NCBI RefSeq assembly: GCF_008905045.1
Contig: NZ_VWMY01000019.1
Location: 31,430-95,429, forward strand
Length of the DNA: 64,000 bases
Reading direction: 5' to 3'
From: Streptomyces albicerus
GTDB taxonomy: Bacteria > Actinomycetota > Actinomycetes > Streptomycetales > Streptomycetaceae
The translations under genes and the position numbers were made by a program. This document shows positions 53,292-64,000 of the stretch, piece by piece. The notes beneath the pieces are model-generated. The model made no database searches and was not told where the DNA came from. It saw only the letters and a program-made list of their open reading frames with translations. The first letter of the stretch is position 1, and each line of letters starts with the position of its first letter.

Positions 53292-54469
53292 ATGCGCTTG
53301 TATCTGCTTGCCCTCAATCCGACCGACTCCGTCACCGAGGGGTTCCTGCCCGCCGCGGCGCGGCTCGGCCTGGACGTCACTGTCCTGACCGACCAGCCGG
53401 ACGCCCACCGGCGCACATATCCGGGGATCGAGATCCTGAAGTGCGACGTACGCGACTTCCGCTCCGTCGTCACCCGGATCTCGACCCACCACCGCCCCGA
53501 CGCGGTCTTCACCAACAGCGACCATCTGCAGACCCAGGCCGCCCTGGCCGCCGACTACTTCGGCCTGCCCGGCAAAGACTGGTCGGTCACCCTGCGGGCC
53601 AAGGACAAGGCCGAGATGCGTCGCCATCTCGCCGCCACCGGCGCGGACGCGGTGTGGGCGGCGGAAGTCACCGATCCCGCCGACCTGACCGCGCTCGACG
53701 TGCCGTACCCCTGCGTCGTCAAGCCTCGCGAGGGCGTGGCCAGCGAGGACGTCGTGCTGGCCGACGGTCCTGAGGAGCTGGTGGCGCACTGCGCGGAGAT
53801 CCAGAGCCGTCGCTCGGGGGCCGCCCTGGTCGTCGAGGAGTATCTGCCCGGTGAGCTCTACACCCTGGAGACGCTCGGCGACGGTCACGTCCGCCATGTC
53901 CTGGGCGGTTTCCACACCGAGGTGTCACCGCCGCCGTACTTCATCGAGGAACGGCTGACCTTCGTCACGGCCCATCCCGACCCGGTCGTCTCCCAGGTGC
54001 TGGCCCAACTCGACGCGCTCGGCGTCGGATTCGGCGCCTGCCACACCGAATTCGTGGTCCACGAGGGCCGGGCACGCATCATCGAGGTCAACTACCGGGC
54101 CATCGGCGACCAGTGCGATCTGCTGCTCGCCAGGCTGCTGGAGATCCCGCTCTTCGAGCACATCCTCCGTACGCACCTGGGTGAGCGCCTGCCCGCGGAC
54201 CTGGGTGTGAGACGCGACGGCGCAGCCCGTCTGGAGTATCCCTACGCCGAGAGCGGCGGGACGCTCATCGCGGCCCCCGCCGCCGTGGAACTGACCGTTG
54301 ACGGCGTGCAGTTGACGTACCGTCCACTTCGCGAGATCGGGGAGCGGCACGAGCTGTATCGCACCAATCGCGACTTCCTCGGCGTGCTGCGGGCCATGGG
54401 TACCGATCAGGCGGCCGTGGACAAGGCGGTGGCCGAGTTCCTGGCCGGGCAGTGGTGGGAGATCCAGCG

Positions 54470-54473
<4 letters not shown>
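53292..54473 (+). CDS. ATP-grasp ligase of siderophore operon (PvsA-like)
   Basis: A 393-residue ATP-grasp enzyme. Residues 1-100 make the pre-ATP-grasp domain, then come VVKPREGVASEDVVLA (P-loop-like ATP contact), ALVVEEYLPGELYTLET, and the metal site FVVHEGRARIIEVNYRAIGDQ with Glu and Asn. Such enzymes ligate carboxylates to amines with ATP. By position it matches PvsA, the first gene of the vibrioferrin operon. ATG 53292 is chosen at MRLYLLAL; a TTG four codons earlier is possible. The stop overlaps the next GTG (GTGA). Confidence 0.85.
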
Positions 54474-56370
<1,897 letters not shown>

Positions 56371-56374
<4 letters not shown>

Positions 56375-56814
56375 GCGCCGTGGTCCTGCGGATGCCGCGC
56401 TCCGGGTTCGGCCCCCCGGCACGTGCACGCCGTCGCGGGCTGTTGCTTCGTGCCGTCGTTCGCGGCGCTGGGCGTGTCGCCGTTCCTGACCGAGATCCCG
56501 CGGGAACTCGTCGACCGGACGGTTCGCTGGGCGGGTTTGCTGGATGTCGTTCCCATCGTGTACGGCGTGCTCGGCGCCCCGCTGTGGGGGCAGCTCGCGG
56601 ACCGCTTCGGCCGCAATCGGCTGTTGCTGCGTGCCCCCGGCGGGCTCTTCGGCTCGCCGGCCTTCTTCTCCACAGCCGGCGCGGTCGCCGCCGGCGTGGT
56701 CGCGGCGGCGGGCAGCGCCCGTTTCGGTTCGGCCGTACCCGTACTGATCGGCAGCGCCGTCGCCCTGCTCACCTTATGCGCGACCATCCTCCGCTCTCTT
56801 TGCACCCGCTGGAG
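56371..56814 (+). pseudogene. Degraded MFS siderophore exporter (PvsC position)
   Basis: The frame opens at ATG 56371 (overlapping the NIS 1 stop) and is out of phase after a C6 run at 56412-56417. From there a different frame reads HVHAVAGCCFVPSFAALGVSPFLTEIP, then GQLADRFGRNRLLLRA, the first third of an MFS protein including the loop 2-3 motif. It jumps at about 56630 to GGLFGSPAFFST and a last hydrophobic helix. Only about 145 of the usual 400 codons remain, so at least one frameshift and one internal deletion have destroyed the gene. The frame of the ATG runs on without a stop into the next NIS gene. Confidence 0.7.
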
Positions 56815-56820
56815 CCCAAC

Positions 56821-58602
56821 ATGCCCTCGCTGACCGAGTCGCTCGGTAGCACCCCCGCACCCGCCACGCAGGCCCAACTCCCCTCCGCCGACGAGGCCGT
56901 GGCGCACACGCTCCTCAACTGTCTGCTGCGCGAGGTGTCTGGCCCCGAGCGTCAGACCGCCTTCACCGACGGTCATCTGCTGCTGCGCCTCCCGCGCCGG
57001 GGCGTGCTGCTGCGCGTGGCCCTGCGCCGTACGTCGCTGCTCGGCGCGCATCGCTTCAGCGGCCCGGTGAGCGAGCAGACGGCCGACGGCGGCTGGAGCG
57101 AGGTCGACTGGCGACGGCTGGCCGAGTACACGCAGGACGAGCTGTATCTGCGTACCGGTGTGCGCAATGACGAGTTCCTGGAGCAGATCGACTCCAGCCA
57201 TCGGACCATCGCCGCCGCACTCCTCGTACGCACCGGGACCGGCGCGACTCCAGGGGACACGCCCGTCGCCGCCTACCTCGCCTCCGAGCAGTCGCTGCTG
57301 TTCGGGCACCGCTTCCACCCCACGCCGAAGGCGCGCACGGGGGACGCGGACTCCTGGCCGGCGTACGCGCCGGAGGCCGGCGCGGTCTTCCCCCTGCGGT
57401 ACCTCGCGGTACGGGAGCACCTGATCGCCGAGGAAGCGGCGGAGCCCGGGGCTCTGGATCCGCTCGACCGGCTGGACCGGCTGGACCGGCTGGACCGGCT
57501 GGACGGCGGCGACGTACCCGACGGTTATCGGCTGCTGCCCGTGCACCCCTGGCAGTACGCGATGCTGCGCGAGCACCCGTCGCTGGGCGCCGCGCTGCGT
57601 CGCGGGGACATCCTTGACCTCGGCCTGGGCGGCAGGCCCTTCGCCGCGACGGCATCCGTACGGACGCTGTACGACGGCGAGTCGTTCCTGAAGTTCAGCC
57701 TGAACGTGCGGATCACCAACTGCCTGCGCAAGAACGCGAGTTACGAGCTGTCCGGAGCCGTCGCGCTCACCCGTGTCCTGGGCCCTGCCCTGGCCGACCT
57801 GGCCGAACGCTTCCCCGGCAGCGCGGTGCTCCGCGAGCCCGGGTACCGCAGCCTCGCCCTCCCGGGCCACGACGGAACACCGGACCGTGAGCTGCTCGAA
57901 GGCTTCGGTGTCATCGTCCGTGAGGGCCTGACGCGGCGGCTGCTGCCCGGCACCACCCCGCTGCTGGCGGCTACTGTCGCGGACGAGTATCCGACCAGTG
58001 GCGCGCACATCTCCCGTCTCCTCGGCGACGCCGACGCGCAGGCCGCGCTCGACTGGTGGTCGGCCTACCTCAGGCTGCTCGCTCCGCCCGTCCTGGCCGC
58101 CTACTTCGACCACGGTCTGGTGCTGGAACCGCATCTGCAGAACGTGCTGATCTGCGTCGACGGCGACGGGATGCCCGCCCAGGTCCTCTTCCGTGACCTG
58201 GAGGGCACCAAGCTCGTGCCCGAGCACCACGCCCAGACCCTCGCCGCGCTGTCGCCCGAGGTAGCGGGCCCGATGACGTACGACGCGCAGCGCGGCTGGG
58301 ACCGGGTCGTCTACTGCCTGCTCGTGAACCACGTCGCCGAGTTGCTCGCCGCCCTCGCCGACCTGCACCCGCACGCCGAGCCCGCGCTCTGGGCGGCGGT
58401 CCGCGGCACGCTCCAGGCATACGCCGACCGGTACGGCTGCCCACCGCCGCTGGCCGCGCTGCTCGCCGGGGTGCCCCTGCCCGCCAAGGCGAACCTCCTC
58501 ACCCGTTGGGAGCGCAAGGCCGACCGCGAGGCCCGATACGTCCGTCTGCCCTCACCGCTCGGCGAGGACATCCTGCGCCACACGACCGGGAATACCCGAT
58601 GA
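56821..58602 (+). CDS. NIS siderophore synthetase 2 (IucA/IucC family, PvsD-like)
   Basis: A 593-residue NIS synthetase. Motifs include LFGHRFHPTPKART, PVHPWQYAMLREHP, KFSLNVRITNCLRKNASYEL, LEPHLQNVLICVDGDG and LFRDLEGTKLVPEHH, covering the ATP site and the C-terminal domain. Residues 216-229 are a run of Leu-Asp-Arg repeats. ATG 56821 is the clear start, since the frame upstream comes only from the broken MFS gene. The end overlaps the PLP decarboxylase by ATGA. Together with NIS 1 it can join two residues to a citrate-type core. The exact product is not predictable. Confidence 0.92.
   Translation: MPSLTESLGSTPAPATQAQLPSADEAVAHTLLNCLLREVSGPERQTAFTDGHLLLRLPRRGVLLRVALRRTSLLGAHRFSGPVSEQTADGGWSEVDWRRLAEYTQDELYLRTGVRNDEFLEQIDSSHRTIAAALLVRTGTGATPGDTPVAAYLASEQSLLFGHRFHPTPKARTGDADSWPAYAPEAGAVFPLRYLAVREHLIAEEAAEPGALDPLDRLDRLDRLDRLDGGDVPDGYRLLPVHPWQYAMLREHPSLGAALRRGDILDLGLGGRPFAATASVRTLYDGESFLKFSLNVRITNCLRKNASYELSGAVALTRVLGPALADLAERFPGSAVLREPGYRSLALPGHDGTPDRELLEGFGVIVREGLTRRLLPGTTPLLAATVADEYPTSGAHISRLLGDADAQAALDWWSAYLRLLAPPVLAAYFDHGLVLEPHLQNVLICVDGDGMPAQVLFRDLEGTKLVPEHHAQTLAALSPEVAGPMTYDAQRGWDRVVYCLLVNHVAELLAALADLHPHAEPALWAAVRGTLQAYADRYGCPPPLAALLAGVPLPAKANLLTRWERKADREARYVRLPSPLGEDILRHTTGNTR
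57463..57507. repeat. In-frame nonamer repeat inside NIS synthetase 2
   Basis: A tandem run of CGGCTGGAC units at 57463-57507 encodes (Leu-Asp-Arg) five times. It lies in a surface-exposed-looking segment and stays in frame. Confidence 0.7.
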
Positions 58603-59819
58603 CCATCCTCACCGCCGCAGTACGGGACCGCGTCCTGTCGCTGCCCTCCTCCGAACTCCCCGCCTACGTCTACGACTTGGCCGCATTGCGGGAACACGCC
58701 GCATTCGTGCGGGCCGCCCTGCCCGAGCGCGTCGAGCTCTACTACGCGGCCAAGGCCAACCCCGAGCCGGAGATTCTGGCCGCTCTCTCCCCGTACGTGG
58801 ACGGCTACGAGGTCGCGTCGGGCGGCGAACTCGCCCATGTCGCCAAGGCGGTGCCGGGCCGTCCGCTGGCCTTCGGCGGTCCGGGCAAGGCACCCGCCGA
58901 GATCACGGCCGCGCTGGAGCGGGGTGTGGAGCGCTTCCATGTGGAGAGCGCGCACGAGCTGCACATGCTGGCCGCACTGGCCCGGCAGGCCGCGCCCGGC
59001 ACACGGGTAGCGGTCCTGCCTCGTTTCAACCTCCCTGTGGCGGCGGGCTCGTTGGCCGCGAGCTCGCTTGCGATGGGTGGCCGTCCCGCCCCCTTCGGAC
59101 TCGATCCGTCCCAGGCGGACACGGTCGTGCGCCTGCTCACCGACGGCACGTATCCGCACCTCGAACTCCGGGGCGTCCACGCCCACTTGGCCAGTGGGCT
59201 CCGGGCTCCCGAACTGCTCACGGTGGCCGAGTCGATCGTGAGCTGGGCCGTGGGGCTGGCCGAGCGGCATGGGGTGCGGCTCGCCGAGGTGAACGTCGGC
59301 GGGGGCATGACGGTCGACTACGGCGTCCCCGAGTCGCGTTTCGACTGGGCCGCGTACGGCGAGGGGCTCGCCCAACTCGCCTCCAGGCACCCGGATCTGA
59401 CGCTGCGTATCGAGCCCGGGCGGGCGCTGACGGCGTACTGCGGCTGGTACGCGACCGAGGTGCTGGACGTGAAGCACAGCCACGGCGAGGAGTTCGCCGT
59501 CGCGCGCGGTGGCACGCACCACCTGCGCACTCCGGCGACCAAGGGGCACGATCAGCCCTGCTCCGTGCTGGAGGTGGAGGACTGGTCGTACCCCTGGCCT
59601 CGGCCGGTGGCGCAACGCGAACTGGTCACGCTCACCGGCCAGTTGTGCACTCCGAAGGACGTCCTGGCCCGGAATGTCCCGGCGCCGGGGCTCAGGGCGG
59701 GCGACCGTGTGGCGTTCGCGCTCGCGGGCGCCTACGCGTGGAACATCTCCCACCACGATTTCCTCATGCACCCACGGCCCGGGTTCCACTTCCTGGACGC
59801 GGAGACGATCGGGAGGTGA
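58599..59819 (+). CDS. Type III PLP-dependent decarboxylase (PvsE/SbnH-like)
   Basis: A 406-residue Orn/DAP/Arg decarboxylase-type enzyme (fold III). The PLP lysine is Lys52 in YYAAKANPEPE. Further motifs are the PLP-phosphate-binding glycine loop NVGGGMTVDYG, RIEPGRALTAYCGWY and the cysteine-containing QLCTPKDVLARNV. The C-terminus has AYAWNISHHDFLMHPRPGFHFLD. This subgroup decarboxylates a siderophore intermediate (as SbnH does for a citryl-diaminopropionate in staphyloferrin B, and PvsE in vibrioferrin). It is the last gene of the operon and overlaps NIS 2 by ATGA. A terminator follows. Confidence 0.9.
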   Translation: MTILTAAVRDRVLSLPSSELPAYVYDLAALREHAAFVRAALPERVELYYAAKANPEPEILAALSPYVDGYEVASGGELAHVAKAVPGRPLAFGGPGKAPAEITAALERGVERFHVESAHELHMLAALARQAAPGTRVAVLPRFNLPVAAGSLAASSLAMGGRPAPFGLDPSQADTVVRLLTDGTYPHLELRGVHAHLASGLRAPELLTVAESIVSWAVGLAERHGVRLAEVNVGGGMTVDYGVPESRFDWAAYGEGLAQLASRHPDLTLRIEPGRALTAYCGWYATEVLDVKHSHGEEFAVARGGTHHLRTPATKGHDQPCSVLEVEDWSYPWPRPVAQRELVTLTGQLCTPKDVLARNVPAPGLRAGDRVAFALAGAYAWNISHHDFLMHPRPGFHFLDAETIGR

Positions 59820-59830
59820 GGGGCGTCTTG

Positions 59831-59856
59831 CAGGGACTCCTGACCCGGACTCCCTG
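59831..59856. terminator. Bidirectional terminator between siderophore operon and GH95
   Basis: Arms CAGGGACTCC (59831-59840) and GGACTCCCTG (59847-59856) with one mismatch and a six-base loop. It lies in the 37-base convergent gap. Confidence 0.6.
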
Positions 59857-62298
59857 TTAGGACTTCTCGCCCCAGGTGTACCTCCGCCCGGCGATCGCCT
59901 TGAGCGTGATCTCGCCGTCCGGCAGCAGATCGCTGCGGACGGTGAGACGCCCGGTCCGGGAGGCGGTCAGCGCGATGAGGGTCGCGTGACCGCCGGCCCA
60001 GTCGATGTCGACGGTGACGCCCCCGCGGGCACGCAGACCGCGCACCGAACCGTCCGGCCAGGCGGCCGGCAGCGCGGGGAGCACCTCGATCGCGTCGTAC
60101 TGGCTCTGCAGCAGCATCTCGACGATGCCGGAGGTCGCGCCGAAGTTGCCGTCGATCTGGAACGGCGGGTGGGTGTCCCAAAGGTTCGGCAGCGTCGACG
60201 ACTTGAGCTGTTCGCCGAGCATCTTGTGCGCATGATCGCCGTCGCGGAGCCGCGCCCAGAAGTTGATTTTCCAGGCCTTGGACCAGCCCGTGCCGCCGTC
60301 GCCGCGTGCGGTGAGCGAGACCTTCGCGGCGGCGGCCCACTTGCTGCCGGGTTCGATCTGGCGGCCGGGGTGCAGGGCGTAGAGGTGGGAGACGTGGCGG
60401 TGGTCGTCGTTCGGGTCGTCCAAGTCCGCCTTCCACTCCTGGAGTTGACCCCAGGATCCGATGCGCAGGCCGGGGTCCAGGTCGGCGAGGGTCTTCTCCA
60501 GCTCTCGACGGAAGGCCGGGCTGTCGCCCAGGATCCGGGCTGCCTCAAGGGTGTTGGTCAGCAGGTCGTGCACGATCTGCTGGGACATGGCGGCGCCCGC
60601 GGTGAAGTCACCGTGCTCGGGCGAGTAGCTGGGCGTGACGACGAGGGAGCCGTCGCGCGGATCGTTGCGCAGGTTGTCGAGCCAGAACTCGGCTGCCTCC
60701 TTCATCACCGGGTAGGCGGTGGAGCGCAGATACTTGGTGGAACCCCCGAACCGGTAGTGCTCGTACAGCTGTTGGGTCAGCCACGCGGCCGCCTCGGGGA
60801 ACCAGAAGGCCGTCGACCAGTCGTGCACACCCGTGAAGCCGTACGGATTGGTCTCGTTGTGCACGACCCAGCCTCGCGAGCCGAACATGTCCTTCGCCGT
60901 ACGGCGTCCGGGGGCGCGCAGCGCCTCGACGAAACGGTCGTACGGGGCTGTGGTCTCGGCGAGGTTCGCCGCCTCGGCGAGCCAGTAGTTCATCTGCAGG
61001 TTGATGTTGACGTGGTAGTCGGCCGACCACGGAGGCGAGGTGCTGTTGTTCCACACGCCTTGAAGGTTGGCGGGGAGCGAGCCGGGGCGTGAGGAGGCTA
61101 TGAGGAGGTAGCGGCCGTACTGGAAGTAGAGGGCTTCCAGGGCACGGTCGGTGGCGGTGGTACCGCCGGTGTAATTCGCGAGCAGTTGGTCCGTTGGGAC
61201 GTCGGGCACTTCCGCACGGAAGTCCAGGGCCACTCGGCGGAACAGGGCGCGGTGGTCGCGGACATGACGGGCGATCAGTGACTCGTAGCGTTCGCCGGCC
61301 TTGTCGATGGTGCGGGTGACGGCGGCGTGCGGGTCCTCGCCGCGGTAGTCGGGGTAGGTGTCGGCGTAGTCCGTGCCGGCGGCCAGCACGAACCAGGCGC
61401 TGTCGGCACCGGTCACGGTGATCGTGCCGTCGGCGTTCGAGGTGACGGTTCCGCCTGCGCTGCGTACGCGGATCTGTGCCTCGAAGCGCAGCCCGTTGTC
61501 CGCGAGCGTGCCGCGCACCGTCAGCTTCCCGTCGGCCGCGGTGGCGGTGAAGTCGCTGCGGAGCGAGGTGTGGCGAAGGGTGAAGGTGACGCTGCCGGGC
61601 CGGTCGGCGCTCAGCCGTCCCGCGATGACGCCGTCGGGGTACGAGGCGAAGAACTCTCTTTGGTGGCGCACCTGTTGGTGGGTGTAGACGACGGTCGCGA
61701 CGGCGCTGTCGATGTCGAGTTCGCGCCGGTACGTGTCCGGGGGCGTCGCCGCTGCGTTCGGGATGTCGAAGTGGAGGTCGCCGAACGTCTGGTGGGCGCC
61801 GTATCCGACGCGCGGCTGGCCGAGCTCGGCGGCGACGGAGTCGGGGTCGAGGCGGGTTTCGGCGTCGATCTGGTCCTGCACGGCGGTGATCGCGCCCGGG
61901 CGGGCCTCGCGCCAGTTGCCGAAGTCGTAGCCCTGGGCCGAGCCGGGGCCACCGGTCCAGAGGGTCTTCTCGTTGAACTGCAGCCGCTCGGAGGCGAGCG
62001 TGCCGAACACCATGGCGCCGAGCGCCCCGTTGCCGATGGGAAGGGCTTCGCGCTCCCAGTCGGCGGCCGGGGCGGCGTACCGGAGCACCGATGGCTCCCG
62101 TGACGGGGCTTGTGCCTCGCCCTGCGGCCGACCAGGCGATACATCGGAGGTATCTGCGGCCTCGGCCCCGGAGGGCATCAGGGCTTCTGCGCCCAGGGCG
62201 AGACCGGCCGCACCGCCAGCTGCGGTTTTCAGGGTGGCTCTTCGGGATACCTCGTGCGGCTCACAGGACTCTTGCGATTCATGCGGCTCATACGACAT
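59857..62298 (-). CDS. Tat-exported GH95 alpha-L-fucosidase-like glycoside hydrolase
   Basis: An 813-residue secreted glycoside hydrolase. A twin-arginine signal SRRATLKTAAGGAAGLALG is at about 19-37. The N-terminal beta-sandwich (about 70-310) has LPIGNGALGAMVFG and FNEKTLWTGGPGS. The GH95 barrel contains DYHVNINLQMNYWL (catalytic Asn pair), VVTPSYSPEHG (Glu) and DGNFGATSGIVEMLLQS (Asp), the residues used by the inverting alpha-1,2-fucosidases. It is most likely a fucosidase or a related galactosidase acting on plant or host glycans. ATG 62298 is assumed; its ribosome site is poor and upstream starts are possible. Confidence 0.9.
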   Translation of the reverse strand: MSYEPHESQESCEPHEVSRRATLKTAAGGAAGLALGAEALMPSGAEAADTSDVSPGRPQGEAQAPSREPSVLRYAAPAADWEREALPIGNGALGAMVFGTLASERLQFNEKTLWTGGPGSAQGYDFGNWREARPGAITAVQDQIDAETRLDPDSVAAELGQPRVGYGAHQTFGDLHFDIPNAAATPPDTYRRELDIDSAVATVVYTHQQVRHQREFFASYPDGVIAGRLSADRPGSVTFTLRHTSLRSDFTATAADGKLTVRGTLADNGLRFEAQIRVRSAGGTVTSNADGTITVTGADSAWFVLAAGTDYADTYPDYRGEDPHAAVTRTIDKAGERYESLIARHVRDHRALFRRVALDFRAEVPDVPTDQLLANYTGGTTATDRALEALYFQYGRYLLIASSRPGSLPANLQGVWNNSTSPPWSADYHVNINLQMNYWLAEAANLAETTAPYDRFVEALRAPGRRTAKDMFGSRGWVVHNETNPYGFTGVHDWSTAFWFPEAAAWLTQQLYEHYRFGGSTKYLRSTAYPVMKEAAEFWLDNLRNDPRDGSLVVTPSYSPEHGDFTAGAAMSQQIVHDLLTNTLEAARILGDSPAFRRELEKTLADLDPGLRIGSWGQLQEWKADLDDPNDDHRHVSHLYALHPGRQIEPGSKWAAAAKVSLTARGDGGTGWSKAWKINFWARLRDGDHAHKMLGEQLKSSTLPNLWDTHPPFQIDGNFGATSGIVEMLLQSQYDAIEVLPALPAAWPDGSVRGLRARGGVTVDIDWAGGHATLIALTASRTGRLTVRSDLLPDGEITLKAIAGRRYTWGEKS

Positions 62299-62381
62299 GA
62301 CCCCTGACGCTAGAGGTCCGATCACCCGAGCGGCAAGGGTCATGACACGGCACGTGCGGAGAGGGTTCCGGGCGGCGGGGT

Positions 62382-62879
62382 TCAGCCCTGCTGGAAGAGC
62401 TCCGCGGGCAGGGGCTTCAGGAGCGCGTACAGGTCGTCGGTGATGGGGCGGTCCCAGGCGGCGATCGTCACCAGGACGTTGTCACTGCGGTCGAACTGTA
62501 CGCAGGAGATGCGCGTCTCGGAGAGCTTGAGGCGGCGCACGATGAGGAGGTTGTCGCCCTGCATGACCGGCATGTCCTCGGCACCGACGACCGTGACCTC
62601 TTCCTCGTTCTCCAGCGCCACCAGCAGCTGCGCCACCTCGAACGGGACCTCGCCCTCGGCGACGTCCCGGGCCGGCGAGCCCTCCGGCAGATTGCCGATG
62701 ATCATCGCGGGGCCGCGGCCGCCGAACAGGTCGTAGCGCAGGAACACACCCTGGCAGCTTCCGTCGGGCGCGGGCAGCAGGCCCGCACCGAGATTGCCCG
62801 GCCAGTCGCCCGGGTCCATGGCCAGAACGTCGAAGTCGGGCCCGGCGGGAGTGGCGCTGCGGCGGCGGAGGAAGGACAT
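62382..62879 (-). CDS. Conserved hypothetical protein
   Basis: A 165-residue soluble protein, MSFLRRRSATPAGPDFDVLA at its start. It has no domain I can name; the strand-rich core (MDPGDWPGNLGAGLLPAPDG, VFLRYDLFGGRGPAMIIGNLPEG) looks globular. The start at 62879 is chosen because it matches the basic N-terminus and because the 62880-63010 gap shows a plausible leader; an upstream extension is open. It lies between GH95 and the ACT gene, all in the same direction. Its function is unknown. Confidence 0.7.
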   Translation of the reverse strand: MSFLRRRSATPAGPDFDVLAMDPGDWPGNLGAGLLPAPDGSCQGVFLRYDLFGGRGPAMIIGNLPEGSPARDVAEGEVPFEVAQLLVALENEEEVTVVGAEDMPVMQGDNLLIVRRLKLSETRISCVQFDRSDNVLVTIAAWDRPITDDLYALLKPLPAELFQQG

Positions 62880-63010
62880 GCCGCAATGGTACGTGCCCCG
62901 AGGGGTGGATCGGCGTGGGGTCGACGCCCGTTGACCGCGTCCGTTGACCGCGCTCCGGCCACCATCTGTATGCCCACACCTGTTGCGAGTGCCGCGGACC
63001 CGTCCGACCG

Positions 63011-63433
63011 TCACTGACCGGAGCGGTCGGCCAGCTGTTCCAAAAGGGCCACGGCCTCGGCCGCGCGCTCATGCGGCACGAAGAGGTGGTCGTGGTGGAA
63101 GCCCGCGACGACATTGCAGCTCAGACCCGCTTCCGCGAGCGCCTGGGCGACGGCGGCGGTGAGGCCGACGGCGTCCAGCGCGGAGTGGATCCGCAGGGTG
63201 ATCCAGCCGGCCACGTAGTCGTACGTCAGTCGTGCGGCGTCGGCGTCCTCCTGCTCGACGACGAGGGCCAGACCCTCGTCCTCGACGACGGTCACGACCG
63301 GCGAGAGACCGGGAGGCGCCGTGGCGCCGGGGACGGTGGTGAAGACGAAGCGGCCGGGGTGCAGGGCGGGCTCCATGCCGCTCAGCAGTCGACCGAGATC
63401 ACGTTCCGCGCCCATGCCGCTCGTGCCGCTCAT
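63011..63433 (-). CDS. ACT-domain protein
   Basis: A 140-residue protein with an ACT-like ligand-binding fold. Parts are RFVFTTVPGATAPPGLSPVVTVVEDEGLALVV (residues 28-60) and ITLRIHSALDAVGLTAAVAQALAEAGLSCNVVAGFHHDHLFVP (about 77-120), a beta-alpha-beta-beta-alpha-beta pattern. Such stand-alone ACT proteins bind amino acids and may regulate metabolism. It starts nine bases after the CGNR gene, probably in the same operon. Confidence 0.82.
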   Translation of the reverse strand: MSGTSGMGAERDLGRLLSGMEPALHPGRFVFTTVPGATAPPGLSPVVTVVEDEGLALVVEQEDADAARLTYDYVAGWITLRIHSALDAVGLTAAVAQALAEAGLSCNVVAGFHHDHLFVPHERAAEAVALLEQLADRSGQ

Positions 63434-63442
63434 ACACGGAGG

Positions 63443-64000
63443 CTATGCCGTTTTCTTGTGCCTCTCATGATGGCGGGCGACACGGGCCCGGTTGCCGCAC
63501 GACGGTTTGCACCACTCCTGACGCGGGTGGTCCTTGAGGAAGTAGCGCACACAGCGCGGCGCGTGGCAGGCGCGCAGCCGCTGCCGGTCGGGGCTCGCGA
63601 GGAACGCGATGGCGGCACGGGCGAGGGTCGCGGTGAGCTCGGCGCCGCCGTGGACGGGTTCCTGGCGTATGGCGGGGTCGGCGCCCTCCGGCCACGACAG
63701 CACGGGGACCGTCGGGGCCAGGGCCGCGCGGATGTTGAGCCGCTCGACGGCGTCCCGTACCGGCATCAGCCGGGCCGCGTCGGCCGGGCTGGGCTCGCCG
63801 GGGCGCACGGCGCGGGCGAACAGAGCGCGGACGGCGGCGCGGACGTCCCGTACCGCGGCCAGTTCGGTCTCGTCGGCCTCGAACCCGTCCGCGCCGGCTT
63901 CCGGATGCTCGCGCACCCAGGCGGTGAGGCCCGCCGCGGTGGCGAGGTCGTCGGCGACTCCACCGTGGCCGTCGTAGCGGATGGTCACGGCGAGGTCCAG
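63443..64000 (-). CDS. CGNR zinc-finger (ABATE-domain) regulator, 5' end uncertain
   Basis: At least 181 residues, with an N-terminal ABATE-like helical domain and a C-terminal zinc finger CHAPRCVRYFLKDHPRQEWC then CGNRARVARH, the CGNR box. These are predicted stress- or metabolite-responsive DNA-binding proteins of actinobacteria. The first ATG/GTG inside the window is at 63988, but the frame is open to base 64000 and reads LDLAV, as family members usually do before the first motif. I therefore think the gene begins to the right of the window. It precedes the ACT gene by nine bases. Confidence 0.85.
   Translation of the reverse strand: MDLAVTIRYDGHGGVADDLATAAGLTAWVREHPEAGADGFEADETELAAVRDVRAAVRALFARAVRPGEPSPADAARLMPVRDAVERLNIRAALAPTVPVLSWPEGADPAIRQEPVHGGAELTATLARAAIAFLASPDRQRLRACHAPRCVRYFLKDHPRQEWCKPSCGNRARVARHHERHKKTA

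Overview
This window is high-GC actinobacterial chromosome and almost certainly Streptomyces. It carries a chaplin with an LAxTG sorting signal, a SpoIIE-type phosphatase, an NsdA-like regulator, rare TTA (bldA-type) leucine codons in four genes, a GPP34 protein and many secreted hydrolases. It has no rRNA, no tRNA that I can recognise and no CRISPR array. The density of accessory genes, pseudogenes and repeats suggests a chromosome arm or its edge rather than the conserved core. Family assignments rest on reading motifs in the translations; no database search was possible.

Region 1 (1-8971): a divergent pair (glutamine amidotransferase-like versus aldehyde dehydrogenase plus a PuuD-like gamma-glutamyl hydrolase), then a YciI-like protein, an AraC regulator with a VOC protein, a UvrA-like ABC ATPase of the drug-resistance type, and a MalY/PatB aminotransferase. 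Region 2 (8972-12336): an IS701-like transposase remnant, a mycothiol-dependent isomerase-like protein, and a secreted pectate lyase whose promoter carries a perfect LacI-type operator. Region 3 (12337-23095): a catabolic island. A MarR regulator sits beside a seven-gene leftward operon (ferredoxin, ferredoxin reductase, acetoacetate-decarboxylase-like, aldehyde dehydrogenase, LigB-type ring-cleavage dioxygenase, FAH-type hydrolase, APC permease). A divergent glutamine-synthetase-like gene and a P450 complete it. An inverted repeat GTTTGGnnCCAAAC lies twice in the divergent promoter, and variants lie before the ALDH/PuuD operon 20 kb away and before the marR gene. I infer one regulon, possibly for an aromatic amine or gamma-glutamylated substrate.

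Region 4 (23123-33270): secreted SGNH hydrolase and sialidase, both with a TTA codon in the signal peptide, then an MFS transporter, a deaminase, an SDR/TetR pair, an acyltransferase and an HxlR/hydrolase pair. Region 5 (33590-44171): chaplin, tripeptidyl-aminopeptidase-like protease, membrane-anchored FMN glutamate-synthase-like protein, a baeRF-like protein, an SDR operon and its distant TetR gene joined by a shared 15-nt operator core, a LysR/muconolactone-isomerase pair, and GPP34. Region 6 (44513-51864): a SpoIIE phosphatase and a kinase-like gene (both with TTA codons) flanking an NsdA-like regulator, then a secreted peptidoglycan amidase.

Region 7 (51961-59856): an iron-box-controlled siderophore locus. 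A FhuF-like reductase is divergent from an operon with the order ATP-grasp, NIS synthetase, MFS, NIS synthetase, PLP decarboxylase, which is the order of vibrioferrin pvsABCDE. The MFS exporter gene is destroyed by a frameshift and a deletion, and both NIS genes carry in-frame tandem repeats. Region 8 (59857-64000): a Tat-exported GH95 alpha-fucosidase-like enzyme and three small conserved genes, the last running off the right edge.
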